Positions 27,925-37,731 of a DNA stretch of 43,769 nucleotides are shown here, one piece after another. The stretch covers positions 1 through 43,769 of the forward strand of contig JABMNZ010000001.1 in the NCBI GenBank assembly GCA_013204395.1, in the 5' to 3' direction. This DNA comes from Parcubacteria group bacterium. GTDB taxonomy: Bacteria > Patescibacteriota > Patescibacteriia > UBA9934 > GWF2-40-263. Position 1 is the first letter of the stretch. Every line of letters begins with the position of its first letter. A program made the position numbers and the translations under genes. Under the pieces are notes generated by a model. That model was not told where the DNA came from and did no database searches. It saw nothing but the letters and a program-made list of their open reading frames with translations.

Positions 27925-29085
27925 ATGCATCAGAGTATACCAAAAAAGATAAAACTATTTTTCCTTACCACCTCTGCCCGCATGGCCGGAGCTGAGAAGA
28001 TGCTTTTTGAGCTTGCAAGTCGACTTGATCGCGATCAGTACGAAGTGACCGTGTGTACCCTTAAAACAGCTTCTGAGGGGCCTCTTTTAGATAAGTTGGA
28101 TGCTGTGGGGGTGAAGACTGTCTCTCTTGATATTGGATCTAAACGTCAGTGGTGGAAACTGTTTGGGCTCTATGGTCTGCTTCGTCGGGAGTGCCCGGAT
28201 ATCCTCCAAAGCTTTCTTTTTTTCGATAATATCGCAGCACGTGTATTCGGTCATCTGGCTCGAGTTCCCGTGATTATCAGTGGTCAGCGGAATGCACGTC
28301 ACGAACCTAAGGTACGTTTTTGGCTAGATCGGCTTACAGAGTCACTGTGTCACAAAATCGTTAGTAATTCTCAGGCGGGTAAAGATAAGTTGGTTGACCG
28401 TCACGGTGTTGAATCAAGTAAAGTTGATGTTATTTACAATGGGGTGGAGCCTGCTTCTAGTCGTAGGGATGTTCGAGAGCTTACTGAGATACCAGAGTCT
28501 TCAATCGTCATGGGTTTTGTTGGGACGCTCTCAAAACAAAAAGGTTTGCATATTCTCATTCCGACCTTGTTGAAACTTTCTCAGAATGTTGATTTGTTAC
28601 TCATTGGAGAGGGGGATGAGCGACATGTTCTTGAGATGCAGATTGACCGGCTTGGTTTGAATGATCGTGTGAAGCTTCTTGGTCATGTAAGTAGTGCAGA
28701 TAGCTACATAGGTTCTCTTGATCTTCTTGTTCTCCCGTCGCTTCGAGAGGGAATGCCTAATGTGGTTATGGAGGCTATGGCTCAGGGGACACTTTGTGTT
28801 GCAACTTCTGTGGGTGGCGTACCTGAACTTATTGAAGATACAAAAACAGGCTTCCTTGCGGAGCCTGGTTCAGTGGAAAGTTTATCTGAGGTGATCGACA
28901 GAGCTCTTTCTCTCTCTGAGCAGGAACGATCAGTGATGCTGCAACGAGCCAGTAAGAGGATTTTAGAAAAGTTTACGTTCAAGATAATGCTCGATAGGTA
29001 CCAAGACCTTTATCGAGAACTTCTGTCAGGTGACAGCCCTAGTTCTTGTGATAATAATCTTTGTACCAAGCCACAAAACTTTTAA
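27925..29085 (+). CDS. Glycosyltransferase family 4
   Basis: LFFLTTSARMAGAEKMLFELASRL; GFVGTLSKQKGLHILIPTLL; LPSLREGMPNVVMEAMAQGTLCVATSVGGVPELI. Confidence 0.88.
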   Translation: MHQSIPKKIKLFFLTTSARMAGAEKMLFELASRLDRDQYEVTVCTLKTASEGPLLDKLDAVGVKTVSLDIGSKRQWWKLFGLYGLLRRECPDILQSFLFFDNIAARVFGHLARVPVIISGQRNARHEPKVRFWLDRLTESLCHKIVSNSQAGKDKLVDRHGVESSKVDVIYNGVEPASSRRDVRELTEIPESSIVMGFVGTLSKQKGLHILIPTLLKLSQNVDLLLIGEGDERHVLEMQIDRLGLNDRVKLLGHVSSADSYIGSLDLLVLPSLREGMPNVVMEAMAQGTLCVATSVGGVPELIEDTKTGFLAEPGSVESLSEVIDRALSLSEQERSVMLQRASKRILEKFTFKIMLDRYQDLYRELLSGDSPSSCDNNLCTKPQNF

Positions 29086-30001
29086 GTCCCTCGGTCAGAG
29101 AAGTTTTTGATTCCCAGCCGAGGAGTTCCTTGGCCAGTGATGTGTCTGCCCAGGTTTCGCGGACGTCGCCTGGTTGCATGTCTAGATAGGTTTTCTCAAA
29201 AGTGATGTCTGTGTAGCCCTCGATCAGTTTGATCATGTCCATGAGGGGCTCAGCGTGGCCTCGACCAAGATTCATAACCGCCCAAGGGTGGTTTTTTTCT
29301 ATGGAGAGAACAATTCCATCAACAATGTCGTCGATATAGGTGAAGTCGCGTTCCATCTCTCCTTGGCCGTATACCTCTATTCCTTTGCCAGCATAGGCCA
29401 AATCCATAAACTTGAAGTAAGCCATGTCAGGGCGACCCCAGGGGCCATATACGGTGAAATAGCGTAGGCAGGTGATGGGAATGTCGTAAAGATGGTGGTA
29501 GGCATGGGCCATGTGCTCTGTGGCACGTTTGGTGGCGGCATACAGGGAGATCGGCTTATCCTCGCAGTCAGACTCTTGGATCGGGATGTTTGTGGCGTCA
29601 CCGTACACAGAAGAGCTGGATGCCATGGAGATACCTTTAACCCCATGACGCCGAGCTAGTTCAAGGATGTGCAATGTTCCCATCAAGTTAGACTCGCCAT
29701 AGGCAAAAGGATTGTCGATGGAGTAGCGCACACCAGCCTGAGCACCTTGGTGGGCAATGTGATCGATCTGGTGTTTTTCAAAAATAGCTTCAAGGGCTGG
29801 CAGGTCGCTGAGATCTGCTCGGTATAGGGTATGAGGGGTGTCTTTAAGAAGCTTTGAGATCCGAGCTTCTTTTAATCCAGGATCGTAATAATCATTAAAA
29901 TTGTCGAGCAGGATAAGCTCGTGACCATCTTGCCCAAGTCGTTTGGCTAGGTGAGCTCCAATGAATCCAGCTCCGCCAGTAATGAGAATCGTTTTTTTCA
30001 T
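29039..30001 (-). CDS. NAD-dependent epimerase, UDP-glucuronate 4-epimerase-like SDR
   Basis: ILITGGAGFIGAHLAKRLGQDGHELILLDNFNDYYDPGLK; HQGAQAGVRYSIDNP; YAATKRATEHMAHAYHHLYDIPITCLRYFTVYGPWGRPDMA. Confidence 0.92.
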   Translation of the reverse strand: MKKTILITGGAGFIGAHLAKRLGQDGHELILLDNFNDYYDPGLKEARISKLLKDTPHTLYRADLSDLPALEAIFEKHQIDHIAHQGAQAGVRYSIDNPFAYGESNLMGTLHILELARRHGVKGISMASSSSVYGDATNIPIQESDCEDKPISLYAATKRATEHMAHAYHHLYDIPITCLRYFTVYGPWGRPDMAYFKFMDLAYAGKGIEVYGQGEMERDFTYIDDIVDGIVLSIEKNHPWAVMNLGRGHAEPLMDMIKLIEGYTDITFEKTYLDMQPGDVRETWADTSLAKELLGWESKTSLTEGLKSFVAWYKDYYHKN

Positions 30002-30018
30002 AAAAGTAGGCTGTTGTT

Positions 30019-30050
30019 ACGTTGCGATATGCGAGTTTCTCCACTACAAT
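30019..30050 (+). promoter_or_regulatory. Sigma70-type promoter upstream of the first ligase-like gene
   Basis: TTGCGA, 17-bp spacer, TACAAT; ATG about 12 nt downstream. Confidence 0.5.
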
Positions 30051-30062
30051 AGCACATATTCT

Positions 30063-32105
30063 ATGACATTTCGTGGAGAAAATAAGTCTCTCTGGATTGA
30101 GAGAATTGCTCGCTATAGTGTGTATCTGGTGCTTCTGGTTCCGCTCCTTTCTTCAGATAAACTATTTTTTCCATATAGCTCAACAAAGGGGTACGTGATA
30201 ATGGCTCTTGTGGAGATTGCGGTTGTGGCAACACTTTGGCTACTTGTTGTGCGTCCACAAAGGCGGATCTCATGGGACCCCATCTCTATCGCCTTAACAG
30301 CCTTTGTTGGGATCCTGGAGCTGGCATCTATTTTTGGTGTGGATCCAACGTTCAGTTTTTGGGCAAGCATTGATCGCATTACCGGTGGGCTCATGTGGCT
30401 TCATATTTTGGCGCTGTATTTCATTGTTCGAATTCTTTTCCAAACGAAAGAAGACTGGGTGAAGTTGTTTACGGTGTCAGTGGGAGTTGGTCTCATTACG
30501 GCTGGAATTCATTTGGCACAACTAGCAGGAATTGAGTTTTCGGTTGGGTCTAATGGGGGATCAACTTTAGGTAACTCATCTTTCTTTGCAGCATACATTC
30601 TTTTTCAAATCGCTTTTGCCGCGTGGATCTGGTTGGAGGGAGCGGATAAGCGCATGCGAACCTATGGTGCTGTTTCGATGTTTGCTTTGATCGGTACACT
30701 TCTTTCTATTTCAACTCATGCATCCATTATTGCTTTCTTCGGTGCGCTTGTTCTTGTTCTTGGTGTGTGGCTTTGGGGGTCGGCAAAGGAAAAAGTATCT
30801 CGCGGAGGTATTGGTTTATTGATTGTCATGGTCGTAACATTCTTTTCTATTGTTGGTTTGGCTTTTGTTCCAGATTCCGTTGTTCAAAATACTTTTACGG
30901 ATTTTTCGACGTCCTCACGGTTTGTTGTGTGGGACATGGCAGTGCAGGCTATAAAGGATCGACCGTTTTTAGGATGGGGTCTTGAGAACTTTCAATATGT
31001 GAGCTTGGAATATTATAATCCTTGTCTTGGGACTGATATTTGTGGGCAAGAGATGTGGTACGACAGGGCTCATAACAAACTCCTAGATGTTGGAGTAGAG
31101 GCCGGAATCATTGGGCTTTTGAGTTACCTGGCGGTATTCGTTGTTACATTACTTGCTCTTGGCAAGATGGTTGTGTCGGCAAGGCATTCACGTGTGGCAG
31201 GTAGGTCCTTGCGAGGAACAGCGGCAATCGCTGTGGGTATTCTCGCCGCATACTTTGTTCAAAACTTAACCGTGTTGGATATTTCGGTCACCATGATGTT
31301 GTGGGTGCTGACACTCGCATGGATCTCATCTGTTGGGTCGTGGGGTAAAAAACCAGAGTCTTCAAAACGGCCAACGTGGATTGTTCCACCGGCCTTACTA
31401 GTCTCGTTCTTTTTACCAGTGATACTTTCTTCATTTGTCATTCATCCAGTACGGGCTAATGCCGCTTTGATGAATGTGGTGCATGCAAAGACTTATGATG
31501 AGCGCTTAACGAATCTTCCTATCGCCCTGGATGGTTCACCTGAGGGAGAAGATTTACGACGAGTTTTTCTTGCTAATGATACGGCCAGAAATATTTGGGC
31601 CACGGATCCAGAGGGGTTGTCAGCACTTGAAGAGCCAGTTAACTATGAGATCGATCTACTTGTTGCATCACTGCTGGATACAATGGAAAATTCACCTAAT
31701 TATCTCCGCGCTCCACTTGCGATAGCACTGCTCGCTCAGGCTCGCGGTAGATTGTATGATGTTGAGCAGTTCGCTCTGGCTGAACAGGTTTTGCTTGATG
31801 CTATCGAACTTAATCCTGTACACCCAAAGCCGTATTGGGCTTTAGCCTCTGTCTATCTTGAACAGGGGAAAGTAGATGAGGCACTGGAACTATTAGATGA
31901 GGTACGCACATTTGCACCTGATCTGGATGGGAGTCATTATAAGTACGTAATGGGGGTGATGTTCTTGCAAAACGATGATATCCTCTCTCAGGTGGCGAAT
32001 GACGCGCTTGCCGATCATCCTGGTATTTTAGCGGATCTTCAACGTCTTTTATCTAATAATATTGAACAAAACAAAGTTCAAATTCTGTATCAATTTCATT
32101 TGTAG
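30063..32105 (+). CDS. O-antigen ligase/polymerase-like (Wzy_C) membrane protein with C-terminal TPRs, copy 1
   Basis: Multi-TM; RFVVWDMAVQAIKDRPFLGWGLENFQ..DRAHNKLLDVGVEAGIIGLLSYL; TPR NPVHPKPYWALASVYLEQGKVDEALELL. Start aligned to paralog. Confidence 0.85.
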   Translation: MTFRGENKSLWIERIARYSVYLVLLVPLLSSDKLFFPYSSTKGYVIMALVEIAVVATLWLLVVRPQRRISWDPISIALTAFVGILELASIFGVDPTFSFWASIDRITGGLMWLHILALYFIVRILFQTKEDWVKLFTVSVGVGLITAGIHLAQLAGIEFSVGSNGGSTLGNSSFFAAYILFQIAFAAWIWLEGADKRMRTYGAVSMFALIGTLLSISTHASIIAFFGALVLVLGVWLWGSAKEKVSRGGIGLLIVMVVTFFSIVGLAFVPDSVVQNTFTDFSTSSRFVVWDMAVQAIKDRPFLGWGLENFQYVSLEYYNPCLGTDICGQEMWYDRAHNKLLDVGVEAGIIGLLSYLAVFVVTLLALGKMVVSARHSRVAGRSLRGTAAIAVGILAAYFVQNLTVLDISVTMMLWVLTLAWISSVGSWGKKPESSKRPTWIVPPALLVSFFLPVILSSFVIHPVRANAALMNVVHAKTYDERLTNLPIALDGSPEGEDLRRVFLANDTARNIWATDPEGLSALEEPVNYEIDLLVASLLDTMENSPNYLRAPLAIALLAQARGRLYDVEQFALAEQVLLDAIELNPVHPKPYWALASVYLEQGKVDEALELLDEVRTFAPDLDGSHYKYVMGVMFLQNDDILSQVANDALADHPGILADLQRLLSNNIEQNKVQILYQFHL

Positions 32106-32108
32106 TCT

Positions 32109-34112
32109 ATGAGTCATCCACACAAAACCGATCATTTACAAACAATTCTTCGCTGGGGAGTTTATCTTGTCCTCACAGCTCCGCTTTTAACCTCGAAGGC
32201 TTTTCTCTTCCCACACACCACTACAAAGGCCTACATAATGATGGCATTGGTGGAGCTGCTAGGCCTCGGACTCATATGGCTAATGTGGCATCGCCCAGAT
32301 GTGCGTCCAATAAAAAGTGCTCTGGGAATCGCACTAAGCATATTCGTGGGGATTGCCCTCCTTGCTTCTGTATTGGGCGTTGATCCGTCATTTAGTTTTT
32401 GGGCGAGTGTTGATCGCGTGACCGGAGGACTCATGTGGGTACACATGCTCGGATTCTTTTGGATTGTGACCACATTGTTTCAAACAAAAGCACAGTGGCA
32501 ACGAGTTATTGCGGTAAGCGTGCTTGTCGGTCTTGGGGCAGCATGTGTTCACCTACTGTCTTTTGCTGGGATTGAGCTAGGATCTGGACAGCGTGGTGGT
32601 TCTACGTTTGGAAACTCATCGTTCTTTGGAACGTACTTATTATTTCAAATTGGTTTGGCGGCCTACCTTGCAATGACCACAAAAGGAAAAATGTGGAACT
32701 ATGGTGTCACTGCCACAGGAATATTGTCACTTGCCTTATTACTTACAACAGCAAATGCCGCAAAGATTTCTTTTGTGGGGGCAGCGATATTGTTCGTAGC
32801 CCTCTTTTTTATCGTGAATGGAAAGACGGTGAGTCGTCGAAAAACTGGTTGGGGCATTTTTATTGCCTTGAGCGCCGCATTCGTACTTACGATTGTTCTG
32901 GCGTTTCAGGAGGGAAGTATTGTCTACGACGAGTTTGTAAAGATTGCCACGGGATCACGTTTTGTGGTTTGGAATATGGCCTGGCAAGCTTTTCTTGAAC
33001 ATCCATTTTTAGGGTGGGGTCTTGAGAATTTCCAGCTTGTCTCTTTAAAGTTTTATGATCCGTGTTTAGGCTCACCTTTGTGCGGAAGTGAGATGTGGTT
33101 TGATCGAGCACACAATAAGGTCTTAGATCTTCTTGTGGAGGTGGGGATTGTGGGACTCATAAGTTATCTCTCAATTTTTACATTGGCTATTTATAGCCTT
33201 TGGAAAAAGAAGAGCGTGGAGATTATTGTTGTGGGATCTGTATTGGCAGCTTATTTTGTTCAGAACCTGACCATTTTGGACACATCAACCATTATGATGA
33301 CATGGGTATTCTTTCTTGCCTTTGCATCTGCTGCTAGCACAAAGGAATTTGATGAAGAAACTGGGTCACCGAATAAAAAGACATTTTCCGTTGCGGTGCC
33401 CGCAGCACTAAGCTTGGTTTGGGTGTTTACGTTTACACTATTTGTTATCCAGCCAATTCAAGGAAACATGGCCATCAAGCAAACACTTGAATCACGGTCT
33501 ATTGATGAGCGTCTTGAGTCCTACGAGAAGGCTGTAACTCTATCTCAGCAGGGAATTGATTTCAGAAGGATTTATCTTGCAAATCAAACAGCGGGTATGT
33601 TGTGGAATGTGCCAGCCGGAGGAGAGGGGGTAAATAAAGAATTTTTGTTGTCAGAAATAGCTCTTATTGAGAAGGCTGTAAATGAGACATTAGCTAACTC
33701 CCCAAATTATTTGCGTGGAAATTTAGAATTATCTTATGTTCTTCAGGGGGCATCTCACACCCTTGATACAGAAATGTTGGATCGTGCTGAGGTTCTCATG
33801 CGAGATGCTGTTGCAAATAACCCAGTGCATCCACAGGCTTATTGGGCTCTGGCATCCGTTTTAATAGACCAGGGAAAAATTGAAGAGGCGGTTGAAGTCA
33901 CACGTTCTGTAACAACATTTGCACCGGACATTTCACGCGCACAAGTTTTTCATATGATAGCGGTTCTGTTCTTGGATGATCGCGAAGCATTGGAACTTGC
34001 TGCTCAAGAAGCTTTAGCTTTGTTCCCATCGATCCAACCTGATGTACAGACTCTTTTAATAGCTGATCCTGTTGCACAGCGTAGTCAGCTGCTTTCCTTC
34101 CTACATTTCTAA
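32109..34112 (+). CDS. O-antigen ligase/polymerase-like (Wzy_C) membrane protein with C-terminal TPRs, copy 2
   Basis: RFVVWNMAWQAFLEHPFLGWGLENFQ..DRAHNKVLDLLVEVGIVGLISYL; TPR NPVHPQAYWALASVLIDQGKIEEAVEV. Confidence 0.87.
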   Translation: MSHPHKTDHLQTILRWGVYLVLTAPLLTSKAFLFPHTTTKAYIMMALVELLGLGLIWLMWHRPDVRPIKSALGIALSIFVGIALLASVLGVDPSFSFWASVDRVTGGLMWVHMLGFFWIVTTLFQTKAQWQRVIAVSVLVGLGAACVHLLSFAGIELGSGQRGGSTFGNSSFFGTYLLFQIGLAAYLAMTTKGKMWNYGVTATGILSLALLLTTANAAKISFVGAAILFVALFFIVNGKTVSRRKTGWGIFIALSAAFVLTIVLAFQEGSIVYDEFVKIATGSRFVVWNMAWQAFLEHPFLGWGLENFQLVSLKFYDPCLGSPLCGSEMWFDRAHNKVLDLLVEVGIVGLISYLSIFTLAIYSLWKKKSVEIIVVGSVLAAYFVQNLTILDTSTIMMTWVFFLAFASAASTKEFDEETGSPNKKTFSVAVPAALSLVWVFTFTLFVIQPIQGNMAIKQTLESRSIDERLESYEKAVTLSQQGIDFRRIYLANQTAGMLWNVPAGGEGVNKEFLLSEIALIEKAVNETLANSPNYLRGNLELSYVLQGASHTLDTEMLDRAEVLMRDAVANNPVHPQAYWALASVLIDQGKIEEAVEVTRSVTTFAPDISRAQVFHMIAVLFLDDREALELAAQEALALFPSIQPDVQTLLIADPVAQRSQLLSFLHF

Positions 34113-34123
34113 AGCGTACTTTT

Positions 34124-36028
34124 ATGATCAATATGCACCTGCCAATAAAATTGGATAGGTACCTGCTATGGGGGGTGCGTGTTGGGGTATATCTTCACCT
34201 CTTGATATTATTTGTTTATTCAAAGGAACTCTTGTTTCCTTTTGGCACAACAAAAGCACACTTGTTCCTTTTGATCGGAGAGCTAACTTTTATTTTATAC
34301 CTGTGGCTCGCTGCTAGAAAAAAAGAATACGCACCGCAGATAGGGGTGGTGGGCAAGTGGCTGTATTTGTTTATTGGGGTACTTTGTTTGGCAACGATTT
34401 TTGGAGTTGATCCTTTAGCAAGTTTTTGGTCAGGAGTTGAGAGGTCCACTGGACTTCTTTTTTGGATCCACCTTGGCATGCTGTACATGGTAATCACTGG
34501 CGTGATGCAATCGCGTCGCGACTGGAATATTTTTCTGGGTGTCATTGCCGCAGCGTCTGTGGTGGTAGCCCTTTGTTTTTTAGGGGAGGAGTTCAAGCTA
34601 TTTGTTATCCCAGCGACTAAGGGGGGATCGACCATTGGAAATTCATCGTTTTTTGGAACTTATTTGATATTAAGCATGACTTTGGTTGGTGTATTGGCAG
34701 CGCGTGTTAACTCTAGGCTACAGCGTATTTTGGCATTGGGAGCTTTGTTTGTTCTTATATTTGCCCTGCTTTTCACATCAGCATACGCGGCAATTTATTC
34801 TTTTTTTGGAGGAGGTGTTTTGTTTGCTGCTTTGGCCCTGTGGCAGAGCGCGCAGTCATCTCGTGGGAAGTACGCAGCCATTGGTATCGTTTCGATTCTT
34901 GGTTTGGTTTTTTTATCTATCTCAGTACTCGCTCTGACACCTGGGAGTTCTGTTAGACAAGCTGTGATAGACATGACTGGTGAGGGGAGATTTGTTGTGT
35001 GGGATATTGCTCTTGATGGAATCGCTCAGCGGCCACTACTTGGGTGGGGGCCAGAAAATGTCCCCGCTGTTGTTGCCGAACATTACAACCCATGTTTTGG
35101 TTCGAGTCGTTGTGATGATGCGTGGTTTGATCGTGTACATAATAAAGTTTTGGATGTGCTTCTTGATGCAGGTGTCCTTGGCCTGATTGCTCTTGTTGGT
35201 TTGTGGTTTGTTGTTGCCAAAGGTTTGATTGCACGTTTAAGGGATGGTGATTTAACTCAACCAATCTTACTAACGGGCTTTGCTGCATATATCGTCCAGA
35301 GCCTTACGGTTTTTGATACGCTCTCATCTTTTCTTATTTGGATAATCGCTCTTGCCTTTGTTGATCAGTTATTTCAAAACAAAAAGATCCTTCCTGTCTC
35401 AATGATTGTTCTAATAGTGGCGACCTTGCTTTTGCCGATAACCTTTTGGTTTTTTGTGATAGGACCGTTTGTTGGCAATTGGTCTTCTGTGGAATTACTT
35501 TCAGCGCCAGATGAGCAGACACGTCTTGCACTCTATGAGATTGCAGCAACAAGATCTGGATATGGTATCGACGTTCGCCGTGCGTTCTTGGCTCAAGAGA
35601 CAGGGAGAGCTCTTTGGAAAGTAAATGCTGAGCAAGCATCTGGATTGTCAGATCTATTTGAAAAAGAAATTGCACTGACACAGCAGGCTAATCTAGATAC
35701 GATTGAACGTGCTCCACATGCTTTGCGAAATTATGTTGAGCTTGCATATGTTTACCATGGGGCATCTAGAAATTTTGACACATACACCCTTGAGGATGCC
35801 GAGCTACTTCTTAAAAGGGGACTTGAGGTTTCACCAATCTCACATGAACTTAATTGGGCACTAGCTTCTGTGTATTTGGGACAAGGGCGCAATGAGGAAG
35901 CGCTGGCTCTTACAGCGTCATCATTGGAGGCGGGCCCGGATGTTCCAAGAGCGCAGGAGCTACATACCCTGGCTCAGCAGATTGCCTCGGGAGAGGCATC
36001 GCTCGCACTTTTGGAGAAGTTCTACTAA
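34124..36028 (+). CDS. O-antigen ligase/polymerase-like (Wzy_C) membrane protein with C-terminal TPRs, copy 3
   Basis: RFVVWDIALDGIAQRPLLGWGPENVP..DRVHNKVLDVLLDAGVLGLIALV; TPR SPISHELNWALASVYLGQGRNEEALAL. Confidence 0.86.
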   Translation: MINMHLPIKLDRYLLWGVRVGVYLHLLILFVYSKELLFPFGTTKAHLFLLIGELTFILYLWLAARKKEYAPQIGVVGKWLYLFIGVLCLATIFGVDPLASFWSGVERSTGLLFWIHLGMLYMVITGVMQSRRDWNIFLGVIAAASVVVALCFLGEEFKLFVIPATKGGSTIGNSSFFGTYLILSMTLVGVLAARVNSRLQRILALGALFVLIFALLFTSAYAAIYSFFGGGVLFAALALWQSAQSSRGKYAAIGIVSILGLVFLSISVLALTPGSSVRQAVIDMTGEGRFVVWDIALDGIAQRPLLGWGPENVPAVVAEHYNPCFGSSRCDDAWFDRVHNKVLDVLLDAGVLGLIALVGLWFVVAKGLIARLRDGDLTQPILLTGFAAYIVQSLTVFDTLSSFLIWIIALAFVDQLFQNKKILPVSMIVLIVATLLLPITFWFFVIGPFVGNWSSVELLSAPDEQTRLALYEIAATRSGYGIDVRRAFLAQETGRALWKVNAEQASGLSDLFEKEIALTQQANLDTIERAPHALRNYVELAYVYHGASRNFDTYTLEDAELLLKRGLEVSPISHELNWALASVYLGQGRNEEALALTASSLEAGPDVPRAQELHTLAQQIASGEASLALLEKFY

Positions 36029-36046
36029 GATGCCGGCAAACAGATA

Positions 36047-37369
36047 ATGAAAAGTATGCATTTACGTGAGAAGAAAATAGTCCTTCTTTTGGGGGATATT
36101 CTGCTGATGTATGGAGCTCTTGTGCTGACCATGTGGATTCGTTTTGGCGATTTGTACACGCATCAGCTTGTTGAGCATATAATCCCTTTTTCTTTTGTAT
36201 ACATACTTTGGCTCGTGGGTTTCTATGTTTTGGGGCTTTATGATCTGTCTACAATACCCTCGTCACAGCGATTTTTAGGCAGGTTTTTTGGAGGATTGAT
36301 ATTAATGATAGCAATTGGTTCAGCATTTTTTTATCTCATTCCCACAACAGCCATTACCCCTAAGACCAATCTTGTCGTTCACGTTGCACTGCTTGGTGGG
36401 CTAGTTCTTCTTTGGAGGAGTGTCTATTTTAGAAAGTTGGCGACATTGAATCCATGGCGCATCGGAATTTTCGGTGAGCCAAAAGAGGTTCAGGATTTGC
36501 ATGCACTTATTCGACTACATAAACATCTTGGTTTTGAGAGTGTGACGTTTTCATTATTGGATGCATCTTTACCAGACAAGATTCGCAAGCACGGACTACA
36601 TGTGGTTGTACTTCCAAGCACGGCTGTTTCAGATCCTGAGTTGCTGCAGGTTATGTATGCGACACTTCCAATGGGCACGGCTTACATGAACTTTGCTCAG
36701 GCATACGAACGATTCTCAAAAAAAATACCTTTGTCAGCAATAGATCAGAGGTGGTTTTTAAACAATGTGGCAGAGCGTCACGATGGTTTGTATCAACAAG
36801 TGAAACGTCTTGGCGACTTTGTTACATCACTACTGCTTCTAACACTTTCATTTCCTGTCTGGGTCTTGATTGCACTAGCCATCAAGATTGAAGATAGGGG
36901 ACATATTTTTTACACTCAAAGGCGAGTGGGAAAGAACAGTAAATTATTTTCAATTATTAAATTTCGTTCCATGCGAAAGGATGCGGAAGTCTATGGGGCG
37001 CAGTGGGCACAGAAGCGAGACGCACGCGTTACGCGTGTTGGAAAGTTTTTAAGAGCGTCACATTTGGATGAATTGCCTCAGTTGATCAATGTGCTACGTG
37101 GGGATATCTCGCTGGTTGGACCACGACCAGAACGTCCAGAGTTTGTCACGCGACTTGAAAAAGAAGTTCCTCACTACAATGTTCGTCATTTAATCACTCC
37201 GGGATTCACTGGGTGGGCACAGATAAATTTCCGTTACGCTCGCTCTGTGATGGACTCACGAGAGAAATTTGAATACGACCTGTACTACATAAAGAACAGA
37301 TCGCTTTTTCTAGATTTACTTATTCTACTGAAAACAGCCCGACTCTTTTTTCCACAGTCTGAGGGATAA
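36047..37369 (+). CDS. Undecaprenyl-phosphate sugar phosphotransferase (WbaP/WcaJ-like bacterial sugar transferase)
   Basis: KRLGDFVTSLLLLTLSFPVWVLIALAIKIEDRGHIFYTQRRVGKNSKLFSIIKFRSMRKDAE; LDELPQLINVLRGDISLVGPRPERPEFV; GFTGWAQINFRY. Confidence 0.93.
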   Translation: MKSMHLREKKIVLLLGDILLMYGALVLTMWIRFGDLYTHQLVEHIIPFSFVYILWLVGFYVLGLYDLSTIPSSQRFLGRFFGGLILMIAIGSAFFYLIPTTAITPKTNLVVHVALLGGLVLLWRSVYFRKLATLNPWRIGIFGEPKEVQDLHALIRLHKHLGFESVTFSLLDASLPDKIRKHGLHVVVLPSTAVSDPELLQVMYATLPMGTAYMNFAQAYERFSKKIPLSAIDQRWFLNNVAERHDGLYQQVKRLGDFVTSLLLLTLSFPVWVLIALAIKIEDRGHIFYTQRRVGKNSKLFSIIKFRSMRKDAEVYGAQWAQKRDARVTRVGKFLRASHLDELPQLINVLRGDISLVGPRPERPEFVTRLEKEVPHYNVRHLITPGFTGWAQINFRYARSVMDSREKFEYDLYYIKNRSLFLDLLILLKTARLFFPQSEG

Positions 37370-37412
37370 AATGAAGGTGTGGATAGCATCAGTTGTCCAT
37401 GCTGCCTTAGAC

Positions 37413-37446
37413 AAAAACAAGACGATATAAAACTCGTCTTGTTTTT
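37413..37446. terminator. Strong (likely bidirectional) rho-independent terminator at the end of the glycan locus
   Basis: AAAAACAAGACGA (37413-37425), 8-nt loop, TCGTCTTGTTTTT (37434-37446); 13-bp perfect stem. Confidence 0.85.
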
Positions 37447-37656
37447 ATACAAAACCTATCCACACACACCAACCATCACCACCCCCCCCAACCACCACCC
37501 ACCAGCGAGGAAAACAAGCACTGGAAAAACTTTGAGTCGGCCTACCTGCGACCGATCTCACAAGTTCTTTCCAGGGATTGTTTTCCCCACGCTAAACCCA
37601 CTACATTTTTTCTCCAACTTTATACACAGTTGTAGCTACAAAGCACTTGTTCATCA

Positions 37657-37665
37657 TGTTATAAT
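37657..37665 (+). promoter_or_regulatory. Extended -10 promoter of the cohesin-like gene
   Basis: TGTTATAAT with consensus TATAAT at 37660-37665, about 66 nt before ATG 37732. Confidence 0.6.
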
Positions 37666-37731
37666 TTCTGCGAATCTTTTGGCGTTACCCGCGCCATCAA
37701 TTTACATTTAACCGCCTAATAATTTTTTTCT

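Noticed and set aside
37379-37711. 110-aa ORF after the sugar transferase
   Set aside because: Spans the terminator, the C-rich tract and the next promoter; low-complexity composition, no recognisable domain.
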